Counted from the stretch's first letter, positions 8,112 through 16,190 are shown. The stretch: 64,000 nucleotides of DNA from Thalassomonas sp. RHCl1 (GCF_947387555.1 NZ_CANDNZ010000001.1:1333851-1397850); one strand, 5' to 3'. The notes: generated by a model not told the origin, from the sequence alone. Numbers and translations are program-made.

Positions 8112-8600
8112 ATGAGTAAAAACATGAACTACACAGACAGTAACTTAATCGATCAATGGTTAAATACCATTGGTAAACAATTTAACGCCACTTTTAAATT
8201 AGACAGCAACCACAAGTGCTTTATCGGTACTTCAGAGGTAGCACTGACTATCTATGCTAGCCCGCTGCACGAGCACGTATACCTTACTGCTAACTTGTGT
8301 GAGCGAGTGGAAGCATTATCAATAGACACCTTAAGGTTTGTTTTAACCGCTAATTTGTTTCTGGAAGAAACCAAAGGCATGGCTATTGCCATTGACCCTA
8401 TTGCCAATGGCCTGGTACTGAGTCAGCGCTGCCTGATCCAGTCACTGAACTTTGAATCATTTCAGCAGCAAATTAATTCAGTGATTGTTACTGCCAACCA
8501 TATTCAGTCATTGCTGCAAGCCCATGACAATGGCGACCAAGCCATGGAAATGTCTATGGCTAATAACGGCATCAACGCAATTAACGCTATTCGAATTTAA
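8112..8600 (+). CDS. CesT/Tir-type type III secretion chaperone
   Basis: A small protein (162 residues from this ATG) matching the class I type III secretion chaperone fold. An N-terminal helix (LIDQWLNTIGKQF) is followed by beta strands (CFIGTSEVALTIYA, HVYLTANLC), a central helix (LRFVLTANLFLEETKGMAIA), the family pattern IDPIANGLVLSQRCLIQSL, and a last helix (FESFQQQINSVIVTANHIQSLLQ). Such chaperones dimerise and bind the N-terminus of an effector encoded next door; here a 437-residue gene follows 18 bp downstream. Possible starts are GTG 8088, ATG 8112 and ATG 8124, none with a strong ribosome site. No secretion apparatus genes are present in the window. Confidence 0.7.
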   Translation: MSKNMNYTDSNLIDQWLNTIGKQFNATFKLDSNHKCFIGTSEVALTIYASPLHEHVYLTANLCERVEALSIDTLRFVLTANLFLEETKGMAIAIDPIANGLVLSQRCLIQSLNFESFQQQINSVIVTANHIQSLLQAHDNGDQAMEMSMANNGINAINAIRI

Positions 8601-8618
8601 TCTGTATCGGAGAAAACT

Positions 8619-9932
8619 ATGGAAACAACAGCCCCAAAAGCCCCTCAACTAACGCCAATGGATCCGGCTTTGGTAGGGGGTCTTCCCAAAGTGGAAGAAG
8701 CACCAATAAAACATCTCACCGCGACCTTAGCAATGTGCCCGTCAAATAGAACCAGTGAACCTCCTCGAAATGCTTCGGGTGTACCTGATGAGCAATTTGG
8801 CCGACCGGTAGAGCTGACAGCAGAGGATTTAGATCTTCATGTACAGCCTACAATAAAGGGCAGAATCATTGATCAATTTGTTAAGGTTCATGGCGCAGCT
8901 GAACTGGCGAGACCAGTCGACGAAGGCATGGCCGAGGGTACTGAACATGCCCGCGAACACATGCAGTCTTGGAAAGATGCCAGTGGTAGAATGAAGACAA
9001 ATATGCAACATCTACATGGTGTTGTAGACTTGCTCCAAGAATTTAGTGGTCATGATGCCCCTAGTGCAAGAAGCATGGCGCCCACCCGTGAAACTATGCA
9101 GGAGTTTAGAGAGGCCGGCAGGACCCGACCCGAGCAGTTCCCGGGTACTTCAACTACTCTTCCTATGCATGAAGCGGGTACTAGTTTGTCTGACGACAGG
9201 AAAATTAATGCTTTTGAAACAAAAAACCTATTGATTTTCAACTTTGATCAGCAAGACTGTAAACGTGCCGTTATCCACTGTCACGGCGGCCAACTGCATC
9301 CATATCAGTCTGTCACTGATTGGGGCTCTCCGGGGGATTGGCTGAAGCCTGGGGGTGTAGAGATACCGGAAGATACAACGATGACAATACTTGCCCCACA
9401 CGGTAAGAAGCTTCAAGCACCTCTATATTTAGCGCTCAGCAATGACCTTGATCGCCTGGGGGTGATCTCAGAGCACGGTTCAACTGTTGCTCAAAATCAC
9501 CCTGAAGTAAGCACACGTGAGTTAACAGGGCTAGAGGACAGTGGTTCGAATCAAGGAAAAGTTGCAAACTACAACTTATCCCACGCCAAAGAAGATGGGG
9601 TTATAAAGGGCATGCAGCGTCATGTTGAGAACTCAGAGTCAAAGCATGACACACCATTATCTGATGTGATCGCTTTAAAAGAAGATAGCGAGATAGATCT
9701 TAATACCTTATTAAAAGAGCTGGCACAGGCAGGCATTCATTACGATGAGGTAGTGGTGCTTTTCTGTCGTAACGACAGCGAAGTGTCGTCAGGGCCAAGC
9801 TATAGTCCCGCACAAATGCAGAGTGCTTCAAAGCCAGTTCATGAGCCATTGGAACCTATGAGGAATGAAGCTATCGCTGATACTCCGAGATCAATTTTAA
9901 GCGCTTTAACGCAAGGTGGAGTTATGGGTTAA
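8619..9932 (+). CDS. Putative type III effector with Stv-like domain
   Basis: A 437-residue soluble protein with no Sec signal. Residues 1-190 are low-complexity, Pro/Glu/Thr-rich, as expected of a secretion signal plus chaperone-binding region. Residues 200-390 resemble the domain called 'putative adhesin Stv', found in many toxin or effector proteins: AVIHCHGGQLHP (residues 217-228), a VEIPEDTTMTILAPHGKKL strand, VANYNLS, and YDEVVVLFCRND (375-386). Conserved His220, His222, His261 and Cys383-Arg384 could form a catalytic centre. A CGGAGA ribosome site precedes the ATG. It directly follows the CesT-like chaperone and is followed by a terminator, so the pair is a two-gene operon. Domain assignment is from memory of the family pattern. 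Confidence 0.6.
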   Translation: METTAPKAPQLTPMDPALVGGLPKVEEAPIKHLTATLAMCPSNRTSEPPRNASGVPDEQFGRPVELTAEDLDLHVQPTIKGRIIDQFVKVHGAAELARPVDEGMAEGTEHAREHMQSWKDASGRMKTNMQHLHGVVDLLQEFSGHDAPSARSMAPTRETMQEFREAGRTRPEQFPGTSTTLPMHEAGTSLSDDRKINAFETKNLLIFNFDQQDCKRAVIHCHGGQLHPYQSVTDWGSPGDWLKPGGVEIPEDTTMTILAPHGKKLQAPLYLALSNDLDRLGVISEHGSTVAQNHPEVSTRELTGLEDSGSNQGKVANYNLSHAKEDGVIKGMQRHVENSESKHDTPLSDVIALKEDSEIDLNTLLKELAQAGIHYDEVVVLFCRNDSEVSSGPSYSPAQMQSASKPVHEPLEPMRNEAIADTPRSILSALTQGGVMG

Positions 9933-9973
9933 TCTCTATCAATAAAAAACTGTGTAAAATTGCCGATAAACAG

Positions 9974-10007
9974 GAAAGGGGAAATACTAATGTTTCCCTT
10001 TTTTATT
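9974..10007 (+). terminator. Terminator of the chaperone/effector operon
   Basis: AAAGGGGAAA pairs with TTTCCCTTTT (one G-U wobble) around an 8-base loop, followed by T-rich sequence. It lies 41 bp after the effector stop. Confidence 0.75.
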
Positions 10008-10270
10008 TCGGAGATCTGAAAAAAGGGCTGGATTTGTTTTTTGCATTGCAATTGCTCAAGGCACATGCGAGTAAGAATCGGATACAGAGACCTTTTGTAT
10101 CTATTAGTCATTCGCTTTTTTTAACAAAGTAACTGAATACAATTCAATGCTAGTTAAACAATCTGTAGCTGTTTTATTGCTAAGTAAGGTACAAGGCAGG
10201 CTTGTTTGCAATTAGCAGTTGCTGCGCAAATATCAGGACGCAGCAGCTGCTTTTCTCCATTAAAGTTTCA
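10008..10270. other. Intergenic, no gene seen
   Basis: Together with the terminator just upstream this is a 338-bp gene-free gap (9933-10270). No reading frame with a ribosome site or domain pattern is visible. It contains the 3' flank of the SymE-like gene. Confidence 0.4.
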
Positions 10271-10555
10271 CTAAGATTTCGCTACCGGCTCGGGGGAAGC
10301 CGGGTTTGGCGTGAGCACCAATTTATCCTGATTGGCGGTAACTGTGACTTTTTGCCCAACGCTAAAACCGGCCTGAGTGAGCCACTTGCCTCTTAAGACA
10401 ATATAAGGCTCTAAGGTTACCGGCACATAATTAAGGCCTACCCCGCGGGTTTTGGCGGCGTTCTCACATATGGTTTCCAATACCGTAAGTTGGCGGGTTG
10501 CGGGATATTTTACTTTTGCCGAGCGAGGCTCTGACCTATGATTAGATTCAGCCAT
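10271..10555 (-). CDS. SymE-like toxin (type I toxin-antitoxin family)
   Basis: A 94-residue protein. The C-terminal half carries the SymE pattern: YVPVTLEPYIVLRGKWLTQAGF, then GQKVTVT and KLVLTP, an AbrB-like swapped-hairpin fold. In E. coli, SymE is an SOS-induced RNA-associated toxin held down by the antisense RNA SymR overlapping its 5' end. An antisense RNA here would start on the plus strand around 10530-10600; I cannot identify its promoter with confidence. Start at 10555 chosen because GGAG lies 6 bases upstream; an in-frame GTG four codons earlier has no ribosome site. The N-terminal 35 residues are basic and variable. Confidence 0.75.
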   Translation of the reverse strand: MAESNHRSEPRSAKVKYPATRQLTVLETICENAAKTRGVGLNYVPVTLEPYIVLRGKWLTQAGFSVGQKVTVTANQDKLVLTPNPASPEPVAKS

Positions 10556-10892
10556 GGCGGACTCCACGTTAGTTCGTTGTGGTTAGCAATCTCTGGGTGT
10601 GGGAGCACTCAGGGGTTGCGGTTGTTGCTTCGCATAGTATTGCGGTGTGCTTTGAATATACTGGGGTGGGGCGCTCCTTTGTTAATTAGAGGCACCTTTA
10701 AGGAAAGACTAATTTGCTGGATAAAGCAACAGTGGTTGGGGTGTTTATTAGATTAATAACTTCAATAAACGGGAGTTGATATTCTATTTGTTTGTTGATG
10801 GCTGAGGCTGTTAAATAGAGGGCTTTAGAGTCACTGGTTTTAAGTGTTCTCTCTACGTGTCAGCCAAGAGTAGGTCTTGTTCTTAATAATCA
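10556..10892. other. Intergenic region between symE-like gene and lipase
   Basis: Contains the promoter side of the SymE-like gene. No protein-coding frame is supported. A SymR-like antisense RNA could be encoded at its left edge but was not located. Confidence 0.35.
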
Positions 10893-12050
10893 TTAGTTCT
10901 GCTTCAAAGCCTGTCTGGCTGCTTTATTTAAGCGGCCTATAGTGACGGTAAAAACCCAGCGGATAAATTTTTCAGTAAACTCGATGGTGATATGGGCACC
11001 TTTGCCTGCAAACACCAGCATATGTCCGAGTAAACCTTTGACTTGCTCTTTAAGCTTGTCGGCGACTTTCACGATATCTACCAAGGTTCTGGCCATGATG
11101 TCGTATACCGTGCCTATTGCGGTCCCTGCGGCCTGTAAACTTGCGATAATCGCCGCAGCGCCGCCATCTATCAGTACTGTCATTAAGGCTGCGGCAATTT
11201 TATCAGCCCAATGGGTTGAGTAGGTGGTTTGTATACGGTTTTGGTAATTTAGTACCACCCGCTGGCTTAGTGATGCTGCTGCCTGCTGGTATAAATTTTC
11301 CCAGCCGTTGCGATTGGCTGTGTGGATATAGCCAGGGCCTGCCGCCATAGAGTGAGCGTTATGGTCCATACCCTGGGCACGTGATAATAAGTATTCATTG
11401 CCGTTTAATGGCGCATGATAAAACGGCCAAACTGGCACTTTAGGCACAGGATCGGCACCATGAACACAACGGAATATTTTATCTACCCGGGTACTTGAGC
11501 TAGTGGCAAAGTCTTTTTTACCCACGCGTGGTGCACCAAAGGTATATAAATAGACTGTTTTATCAAATTCGGCTTTGATCCAGTCGGCGGTTAGAGATGC
11601 CAGGGCACCGCCTAAACTATGGCCGACACAATGGATAATACCTTGCTTTCGGCGGTTCTCTATCTGATTCAGATAGGAATACAACCCAGGACGCATCGAA
11701 GCAAAGCAGCTTTGAAAACCAGTATGTACCGACTTTCCGGTGTAGCTGTTGGTGCTGTGACAGGTAACATCGGTGAGCGCATCGGCTAAAGTATGGGTAC
11801 CTCTGATGGCAATAACCTGATCTTTGGCATGTTCTCGACTTATCCCCTGACCGATTAGAGCAAAGCCCGTTTCTTGTCGCCAAAAAAATCCGCCGGAAGT
11901 ACCTTTGTATACATGTTTGGATAAGTCAAAATTAAAATGTTGTCGGGTTTCGGCTTTTAGATCTAATTTAACGCCTTTAGCTACTGGGCCAATAATGTCA
12001 TATGATGCTAAGGCTAAATTTGATGCGACGCGAGGGGAAATGGCAGGCAT
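10893..12050 (-). CDS. Class 3 (alpha/beta-hydrolase) lipase, candidate antibacterial effector
   Basis: A 385-residue lipase of the class 3 family. IRGTHTLADALTDV is the family's oxyanion-side strand, then VHTGF, the nucleophile elbow HCVGHSLGGALAS (Ser145), FGAPRVG, and HGADPVPKVP with the likely catalytic Asp200. A catalytic His probably lies among His212 and HNAHS (about 232-235). There is no Sec signal peptide. The C-terminal third has an Ala/Gly-rich hydrophobic stretch (about 288-325) that could associate with membrane. It is last in a four-gene minus-strand operon, 37 bp after three tandem membrane-anchored paralogues. That layout resembles type VI phospholipase effectors with multiplied immunity genes. 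No VgrG or PAAR gene is nearby, so delivery is inferred. Confidence 0.85.
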   Translation of the reverse strand: MPAISPRVASNLALASYDIIGPVAKGVKLDLKAETRQHFNFDLSKHVYKGTSGGFFWRQETGFALIGQGISREHAKDQVIAIRGTHTLADALTDVTCHSTNSYTGKSVHTGFQSCFASMRPGLYSYLNQIENRRKQGIIHCVGHSLGGALASLTADWIKAEFDKTVYLYTFGAPRVGKKDFATSSSTRVDKIFRCVHGADPVPKVPVWPFYHAPLNGNEYLLSRAQGMDHNAHSMAAGPGYIHTANRNGWENLYQQAAASLSQRVVLNYQNRIQTTYSTHWADKIAAALMTVLIDGGAAAIIASLQAAGTAIGTVYDIMARTLVDIVKVADKLKEQVKGLLGHMLVFAGKGAHITIEFTEKFIRWVFTVTIGRLNKAARQALKQN

Positions 12051-12087
12051 ATTTTATCCTTAAAATATTTGGTATATCCGTTACCCG

Positions 12088-12756
12088 TTATTTTATTTCT
12101 TCATAGGAAGAAATAAGCTCATTGTTATAATAGGTTGAGATTAGCTCTCCTTGCCAGTGACAGATTGAAATAACTACTTGAGCTGGAATACCGCCGTAGT
12201 CAGTAGCGTTTATTTCGTGTTGGACTTCTTTGTCTTGTAAATCACAGTTAAGTTGTACTAATAACTCAGATAAAGGTTTAATAGAGTTCCAGGTTTTATG
12301 TGCAGACCATAGTGAATATAGCTGTTCCCCGCGCTCAACATAAACCGCTTGTGCAATGCGCATGTTTTGACCAAATAAATCTCCCGGCAAACGTGATTTC
12401 ACCATGAGCGCCTTAAATGAAAAGCGACCGTCCGCGTCTGTTAGGGTATGCTCCAGCTGCTCTTTTCCCTTTTGATAGCCTTTATAAGTAAGGCTACGTG
12501 CCACTTGCATACCCACTACTGGCTTGCCACCATCTGTAATACGGCCGCGTACCTCAGGAGACATTTCCACCTGATAACGTTTAAATATGCCAAACATGGC
12601 TTGCACCTCCTGTGGCTGAATAAATAGTATGATTGAAAAGAAGACGATAACGCTGATAACAATACTGATACCAAGCGGTAATTTACGGGGTGAAAGCCTG
12701 CTTTTTATTGAAGCGCTTAGCTTTTTAAATATCATCATAAGAAGAAATGAGCTCAT
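12088..12756 (-). CDS. Membrane-anchored DUF6795-like protein, copy A (candidate lipase immunity)
   Basis: A 222-residue protein, third of three tandem paralogues and nearest the lipase. Basic N-terminus, one hydrophobic helix (about 28-47), then a soluble domain opening MFGIFKRYQVEMSPEVRGRI that resembles DUF6795/carboxypeptidase-regulatory-like folds (TDADGRFSFKAL is the typical repeat turn). It has the conserved LNCDLQDKEV and SICHWQGELISTYYNNELIS C-terminus. With the N-terminus inside, the domain would face the periplasm. The ATG at 12756 lies within the end of copy B (32-bp overlap); ATGs at 12738 and 12735 are alternatives, all implying translational coupling. An internal ATG at 12597 has a strong ribosome site. 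Immunity function is inferred from position. Confidence 0.75.
   Translation of the reverse strand: MSSFLLMMIFKKLSASIKSRLSPRKLPLGISIVISVIVFFSIILFIQPQEVQAMFGIFKRYQVEMSPEVRGRITDGGKPVVGMQVARSLTYKGYQKGKEQLEHTLTDADGRFSFKALMVKSRLPGDLFGQNMRIAQAVYVERGEQLYSLWSAHKTWNSIKPLSELLVQLNCDLQDKEVQHEINATDYGGIPAQVVISICHWQGELISTYYNNELISSYEEIK
12595..12611 (-). promoter_or_regulatory. Internal Shine-Dalgarno and start in copy A
   Basis: Minus strand AGGAGG at 12606-12611, 8 bases before an in-frame ATG at 12597, immediately after the membrane helix. Initiation here would give a soluble form of about 169 residues beginning MFGIFK. Confidence 0.55.
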
Positions 12757-13390
12757 TGTTATAGTAAGTTGATATTAAGTCTCCCTGCCAATGGCAGATT
12801 GAACCAACTACCTGCTCAGGTATTCCTCCATAATCTGTTGTATTTATTTGATGTTTAACTTTTTTATCTTGTAAATCGCAATTAAGTTGCAGCATTAAAT
12901 CAGACAGGGGTTGAATAGCATTCCAAGTTTTATGGGTAGACCAGAGATGATAAATAGTTTCACCGCGTTTCACATAAACAACCTGCCAAATAAGCATATT
13001 TTGACCAAAAAGATCTCCTGGCTGGCGTGATTTGATTACTAATGGCTTAAAAGAAAACTGACCATTAGCATCAGTTGTTGCATGCTCTACTTGCTCTTTA
13101 CCTTTTTGATAGCCCTCATAAGCAAGCTTACGAATTACTTTCATATCCACTACAGGGCTGCCACCATCTGTGATACGGCCACGTACCTCAGGGGACATTT
13201 CTACCTGATAACTTTTGAATATGCCAAACATGGCTTGCACCTCCTGTGGTTGGAAAAATATCACGAGTGAAAATATGAAAATAAAGCTGATAACAAGACC
13301 TATACCAAGCGTATATTTGCGGGAATGCGCTTCTCCCTTTATAGATTTATCTTGCCTTTTAAATTTCATCATAGGAAGAAATAAGCTCAT
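12725..13390 (-). CDS. Membrane-anchored DUF6795-like protein, copy B
   Basis: A 221-residue paralogue, middle of the three. Architecture is the same as copy A: basic N-terminus, hydrophobic helix (about 28-47), then MFGIFKSYQVEMSPEVRGRI, DANGQFSFKPL, LNCDLQDKKV and SICHWQGDLISTYYNNELIS. The domain is very similar to A and C, while the N-terminal 25 residues diverge. The ATG at 13390 overlaps the last 32 bp of copy C, and its own end overlaps the start of copy A, so expression is likely coupled. An internal ATG at 13231 follows a perfect AGGAGG. Presumed periplasm-facing; immunity role inferred from position. Confidence 0.75.
   Translation of the reverse strand: MSLFLPMMKFKRQDKSIKGEAHSRKYTLGIGLVISFIFIFSLVIFFQPQEVQAMFGIFKSYQVEMSPEVRGRITDGGSPVVDMKVIRKLAYEGYQKGKEQVEHATTDANGQFSFKPLVIKSRQPGDLFGQNMLIWQVVYVKRGETIYHLWSTHKTWNAIQPLSDLMLQLNCDLQDKKVKHQINTTDYGGIPEQVVGSICHWQGDLISTYYNNELISSYDDI
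13229..13245 (-). promoter_or_regulatory. Internal Shine-Dalgarno and start in copy B
   Basis: Minus strand AGGAGG at 13240-13245 lies 8 bases before the in-frame ATG at 13231, the same arrangement as copy A. Confidence 0.55.
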
Positions 13391-14003
13391 TGTTATAGTA
13401 AGTGGAAATTAACTCTCCTTGCCAATGGCAGATAGAAGTTACGCTTTGACGTGGTAAACCACCGTAGTTAGTAGCATTAATGAGGTGTTGAACTTCTTTA
13501 TCTTGTAAATCACAGTTAAGTTGCAGCATTAAATCAGCTAGCGGCTGAATAGATTTCCAAGATTTACTGGTAGACCAAAGGGAGAATAGCTGCTCATCGC
13601 GTTCGACATAAACAGCTTGCAGAACGGGTAAGTTTTGGCCAAATATGCCGCCCGGTTTCCGGGATTTCACCACCATTGGTTTGAATGAAAAGCGGCCATT
13701 GGTATCTGTTGTGGTATGTTCTAGTTGCTCTTTGCCATTTTGATAGCCCTCATAAAGTAGGGTACGTGCTACTTGTATACCTGCTACTGGCTCTCCGCCA
13801 TCAGTGATTCTGCCACGCACCTCAGGGGACATTTCTACCTGATAACGCTTAAACATGTTAAACATACCTCGCACTTCCTGTGGTTGAATGAAGATCACGT
13901 ATAAAAAGCAAGCAATTATAGCTATAGCAAGCTGACATTTTCGGGAATGAATTAAAGCATTAATCAGAGAAGTATGTTTTTTATGTTTTAAGAGTTTTAA
14001 CAA
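13359..14003 (-). CDS. Membrane-anchored DUF6795-like protein, copy C
   Basis: A 214-residue paralogue and first gene of the operon. The start is a TTG at 14001-14003 with GGAGG 7 bases upstream. Lys/His-rich N-terminus, hydrophobic helix (about 24-40), then MFNMFKRYQVEMSPEVRGRI, TNGRFSFKPM, LNCDLQDKEV and SICHWQGELISTYYNNELIS. An internal ATG at 13865 is preceded by AGGAAG (13874-13879), a weaker version of the internal site in copies A and B. Order is C, B, A, lipase, so protective genes would be translated before the enzyme, as expected if they are immunity proteins. No direct evidence of binding. Confidence 0.75.
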   Translation of the reverse strand: MLKLLKHKKHTSLINALIHSRKCQLAIAIIACFLYVIFIQPQEVRGMFNMFKRYQVEMSPEVRGRITDGGEPVAGIQVARTLLYEGYQNGKEQLEHTTTDTNGRFSFKPMVVKSRKPGGIFGQNLPVLQAVYVERDEQLFSLWSTSKSWKSIQPLADLMLQLNCDLQDKEVQHLINATNYGGLPRQSVTSICHWQGELISTYYNNELISSYDEI

Positions 14004-14245
14004 AGAACATCCTCCATGATGCTGCTGTGTGCAAAACTATTTGCTTGTTAAGTAGACAGTTTATTGGTTTTATCAGTTTATTCAAGGTGTGATTAAATGA
14101 ATTGATTCAATGACTTTGAAAGAGCTGAATAAGTGATAAATATGGAAGATATTTATATTGTTTTGTTCGTATATGCCTTTGGAGCTCGTATTGCAAAAAA
14201 TAAGACCAGACCTGACGGATTAGAGGTGATTGTTTGATATTAAAT

Positions 14246-14662
14246 CTAAAGGTCTAAAAATAAACTCATAAAAGAAAAAATAACGGCAAGGAGCCAGGCG
14301 GCATACCATCTTCGTATAACTTCTCTTTTTACTGTATATTCATTTCTATAATCCTCGTTAATGTTAAGTTTCGTTGATGCTTCCTCTGGTTCTCTAATTA
14401 ATTCATTTATAATAAAAAAAGTCGATAATAGGTAGCAGGAAATAGCAAAAACTAAAGGTATATTGAATGGTATTTTTGAAATTTTTACTAAAAGTAGAAA
14501 TACAGATAAAGAAGCTGAAGAAACACCGAAAAAAAAAGTAAATAGGCTGCAAAACCGATTGCTTGATTCGGTTATTTCTTTTTTAAACCACTCTTTAACG
14601 GCATCTAGTCGTTCACTTGTTGATAAATGAAACTTATCTTCTGGCATAGGGCCCTTATTCAT
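14246..14662 (-). CDS. Two-helix membrane protein, unknown function
   Basis: A 138-residue protein from the ATG at 14662. N-terminal soluble helix (HLSTSERLDAVKEWFKKEI), two adjacent hydrophobic segments (about 40-62 and 68-86), a polar stretch (IREPEEASTKLNINEDYRNEYT), and a final hydrophobic helix (AAWLLAVIFSFMSLFL). I do not recognise the family. The chosen ATG overlaps the end of the upstream 57-residue zinc-ribbon gene (8-bp overlap), implying translational coupling. In-frame GTG 14677 and ATG 14668 are alternatives. Visibly richer in A+T than the core genes, consistent with acquired DNA. Confidence 0.6.
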   Translation of the reverse strand: MNKGPMPEDKFHLSTSERLDAVKEWFKKEITESSNRFCSLFTFFFGVSSASLSVFLLLVKISKIPFNIPLVFAISCYLLSTFFIINELIREPEEASTKLNINEDYRNEYTVKREVIRRWYAAWLLAVIFSFMSLFLDL

Positions 14663-14828
14663 CAACATATCCGCCACAATATGGAAAGTTCTCGCATTTT
14701 ATCGCGGAGGAAGATTGTCTCATTTTTAAGAGTTTATGGCTTAACCCGAAACGTCTTTTACCGCTCTTACCTGTTTTTTTCAGTTTGCGGTAAGTCGGGT
14801 TATTCTTACATTTTTCACATAATGCCAT
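14655..14828 (-). CDS. 57-residue zinc-ribbon-like small protein
   Basis: A short gene with ATG at 14826-14828 and an AAGGAA ribosome site 6-7 bases upstream. The product begins MALCEKCKNNPTYRKL and ends IKCENFPYCGGYVDE. The pairs C4-x2-C7 and C45-x5-C51 form a plausible zinc knuckle, and the centre is strongly basic (KKTGKSGKRRFG). Its stop overlaps the start of the next gene, so the two form a coupled pair. I do not know the family; nucleic-acid or protein binding is possible. Confidence 0.6.
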   Translation of the reverse strand: MALCEKCKNNPTYRKLKKTGKSGKRRFGLSHKLLKMRQSSSAIKCENFPYCGGYVDE

Positions 14829-15235
14829 GATGGTTCCTTGACACTGTTGATGCCATTTATTCTTTTACACAAAAACCTCTCCCTTTAAATTATTAATTAG
14901 GTTTTAGATAACAACTATTTTTTAGCGATTAAAAGATCAACTAATAACTGTAGATTAGATTATTTGAACAAGCAATAATAGCTTCGAAAAGCGTATGGGC
15001 ATGTATCAAATTATCCAAGTGACACATTGATGGAAAGTGTCTTATATTGGATTATGTGTAATTAGTGCAAGATCTGACCCCTCGAGGTGATAGGTGCTTT
15101 CAACAATTGATAGTACTATTTATTAAAGTTTTCTTTGGTAACTAATCCTCAAAAATCATATGTTTAGGTAGGTTTTGGTAAGCTTGTTTTGCTTATAATT
15201 TATTAGAAGATTTTCAATCTCATGGAGGGCTACTG
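14829..15235. other. A+T-rich intergenic region
   Basis: No supported gene. At 15069-15090 it contains AGATCTGACCCCTCGAGG. GATCTGACCCC motifs occur at the ends of some repetitive or REP-associated elements, but there is no second copy in the window, so this is only a hint. The right end carries GGAGGG (15223 onward), the ribosome site for the next gene. Confidence 0.4.
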
Positions 15236-16147
15236 TTGAGCGAGTATGATTGGATGAGAAAAAATTGGTTGGGTTTATTCGGTCTTATAGTTGGTTTTGT
15301 CGGTTTAATTAGCTCATATTATTTTTACGCTCAATCTGTGAAAGAACGTGAACCAATGTTTATAGAAGAACTGTTGAGAACAGTGGTTGTTGAAGCAGAT
15401 TCATTGCGAGATTTTCCTTTAAAAATAGTAAATAGAGATGGAAAACCTGTCGAAAAAGATCTTACTTCTTTTAGAGTGTATTTTTGGAATAACGGAAAAG
15501 AACCCATTAAGAGTTCTGATATTTTGAAACCAATAGAGTTTTTTCTAGATTCTAGTGAAGCTGAAATAATTGATATTAAAATTATTTCAGCTTCAAGAAA
15601 AGATATCATCAATCCTGTAGTACAGCTGAAAGATAAAAATAGAGTGAGTTTACACTTTGACATTTTAGAGCAAGCTGATGGATTTTCATTGCAAGTGTTA
15701 TATGCTGGCTCACCAAAAGTTCCACTAAAGTTAAATGGCGTTATTGAAGGGGTTAAATATATTCAAACTAATGGAAATCTAGCTTCAAATTATTATAACG
15801 TGATTTATTTACAAGCGATTTTGCCTGCGGTTTTTACTGTAATATTTTTGTTTTGGTTTGTTCGTAAATTGAGGTTGGCTGCTAAAGATGATTTAGCGCC
15901 TGATATAGTAATACACAAGAATCCTTCCATTTTAGGTGTGGATGAATCAGGCAAGTCTATAAAACTTATTAAGTTTGTTGAAAAGAACTTACGCCCATTA
16001 CTACCAAAGCTATTTTTTGGAATGGTGATGTTGTTGGTATTACTATCTATGTATGCTGAGCGGCAAGTAAAGATAGAGAAAGAAATAAATAACAATATAT
16101 TTGATTCTGTACCAACAGCAATACGAACAATTGCTCCTGTTAAATAG
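15236..16147 (+). CDS. Membrane protein with large extracytoplasmic domain, unknown
   Basis: A 303-residue protein. The TTG start at 15236 is preceded by GGAGGG at 8-9 bases, better than the next in-frame ATG (codon 7). One N-terminal hydrophobic helix (about 13-32) is followed by a 150-residue beta-rich soluble segment (VNRDGKPVEKDLTSFRVYFWNN, SLHFDILEQADGFSLQVLY). Then come a second helix (about 195-212) and a third near 258-275. No family recognised. A+T-rich and isolated, like its minus-strand neighbours. Confidence 0.65.
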   Translation: MSEYDWMRKNWLGLFGLIVGFVGLISSYYFYAQSVKEREPMFIEELLRTVVVEADSLRDFPLKIVNRDGKPVEKDLTSFRVYFWNNGKEPIKSSDILKPIEFFLDSSEAEIIDIKIISASRKDIINPVVQLKDKNRVSLHFDILEQADGFSLQVLYAGSPKVPLKLNGVIEGVKYIQTNGNLASNYYNVIYLQAILPAVFTVIFLFWFVRKLRLAAKDDLAPDIVIHKNPSILGVDESGKSIKLIKFVEKNLRPLLPKLFFGMVMLLVLLSMYAERQVKIEKEINNNIFDSVPTAIRTIAPVK

Positions 16148-16190
16148 TTTACAACCTGACGGGACTAGGTCTTGTCTTTTTATATTTCTG

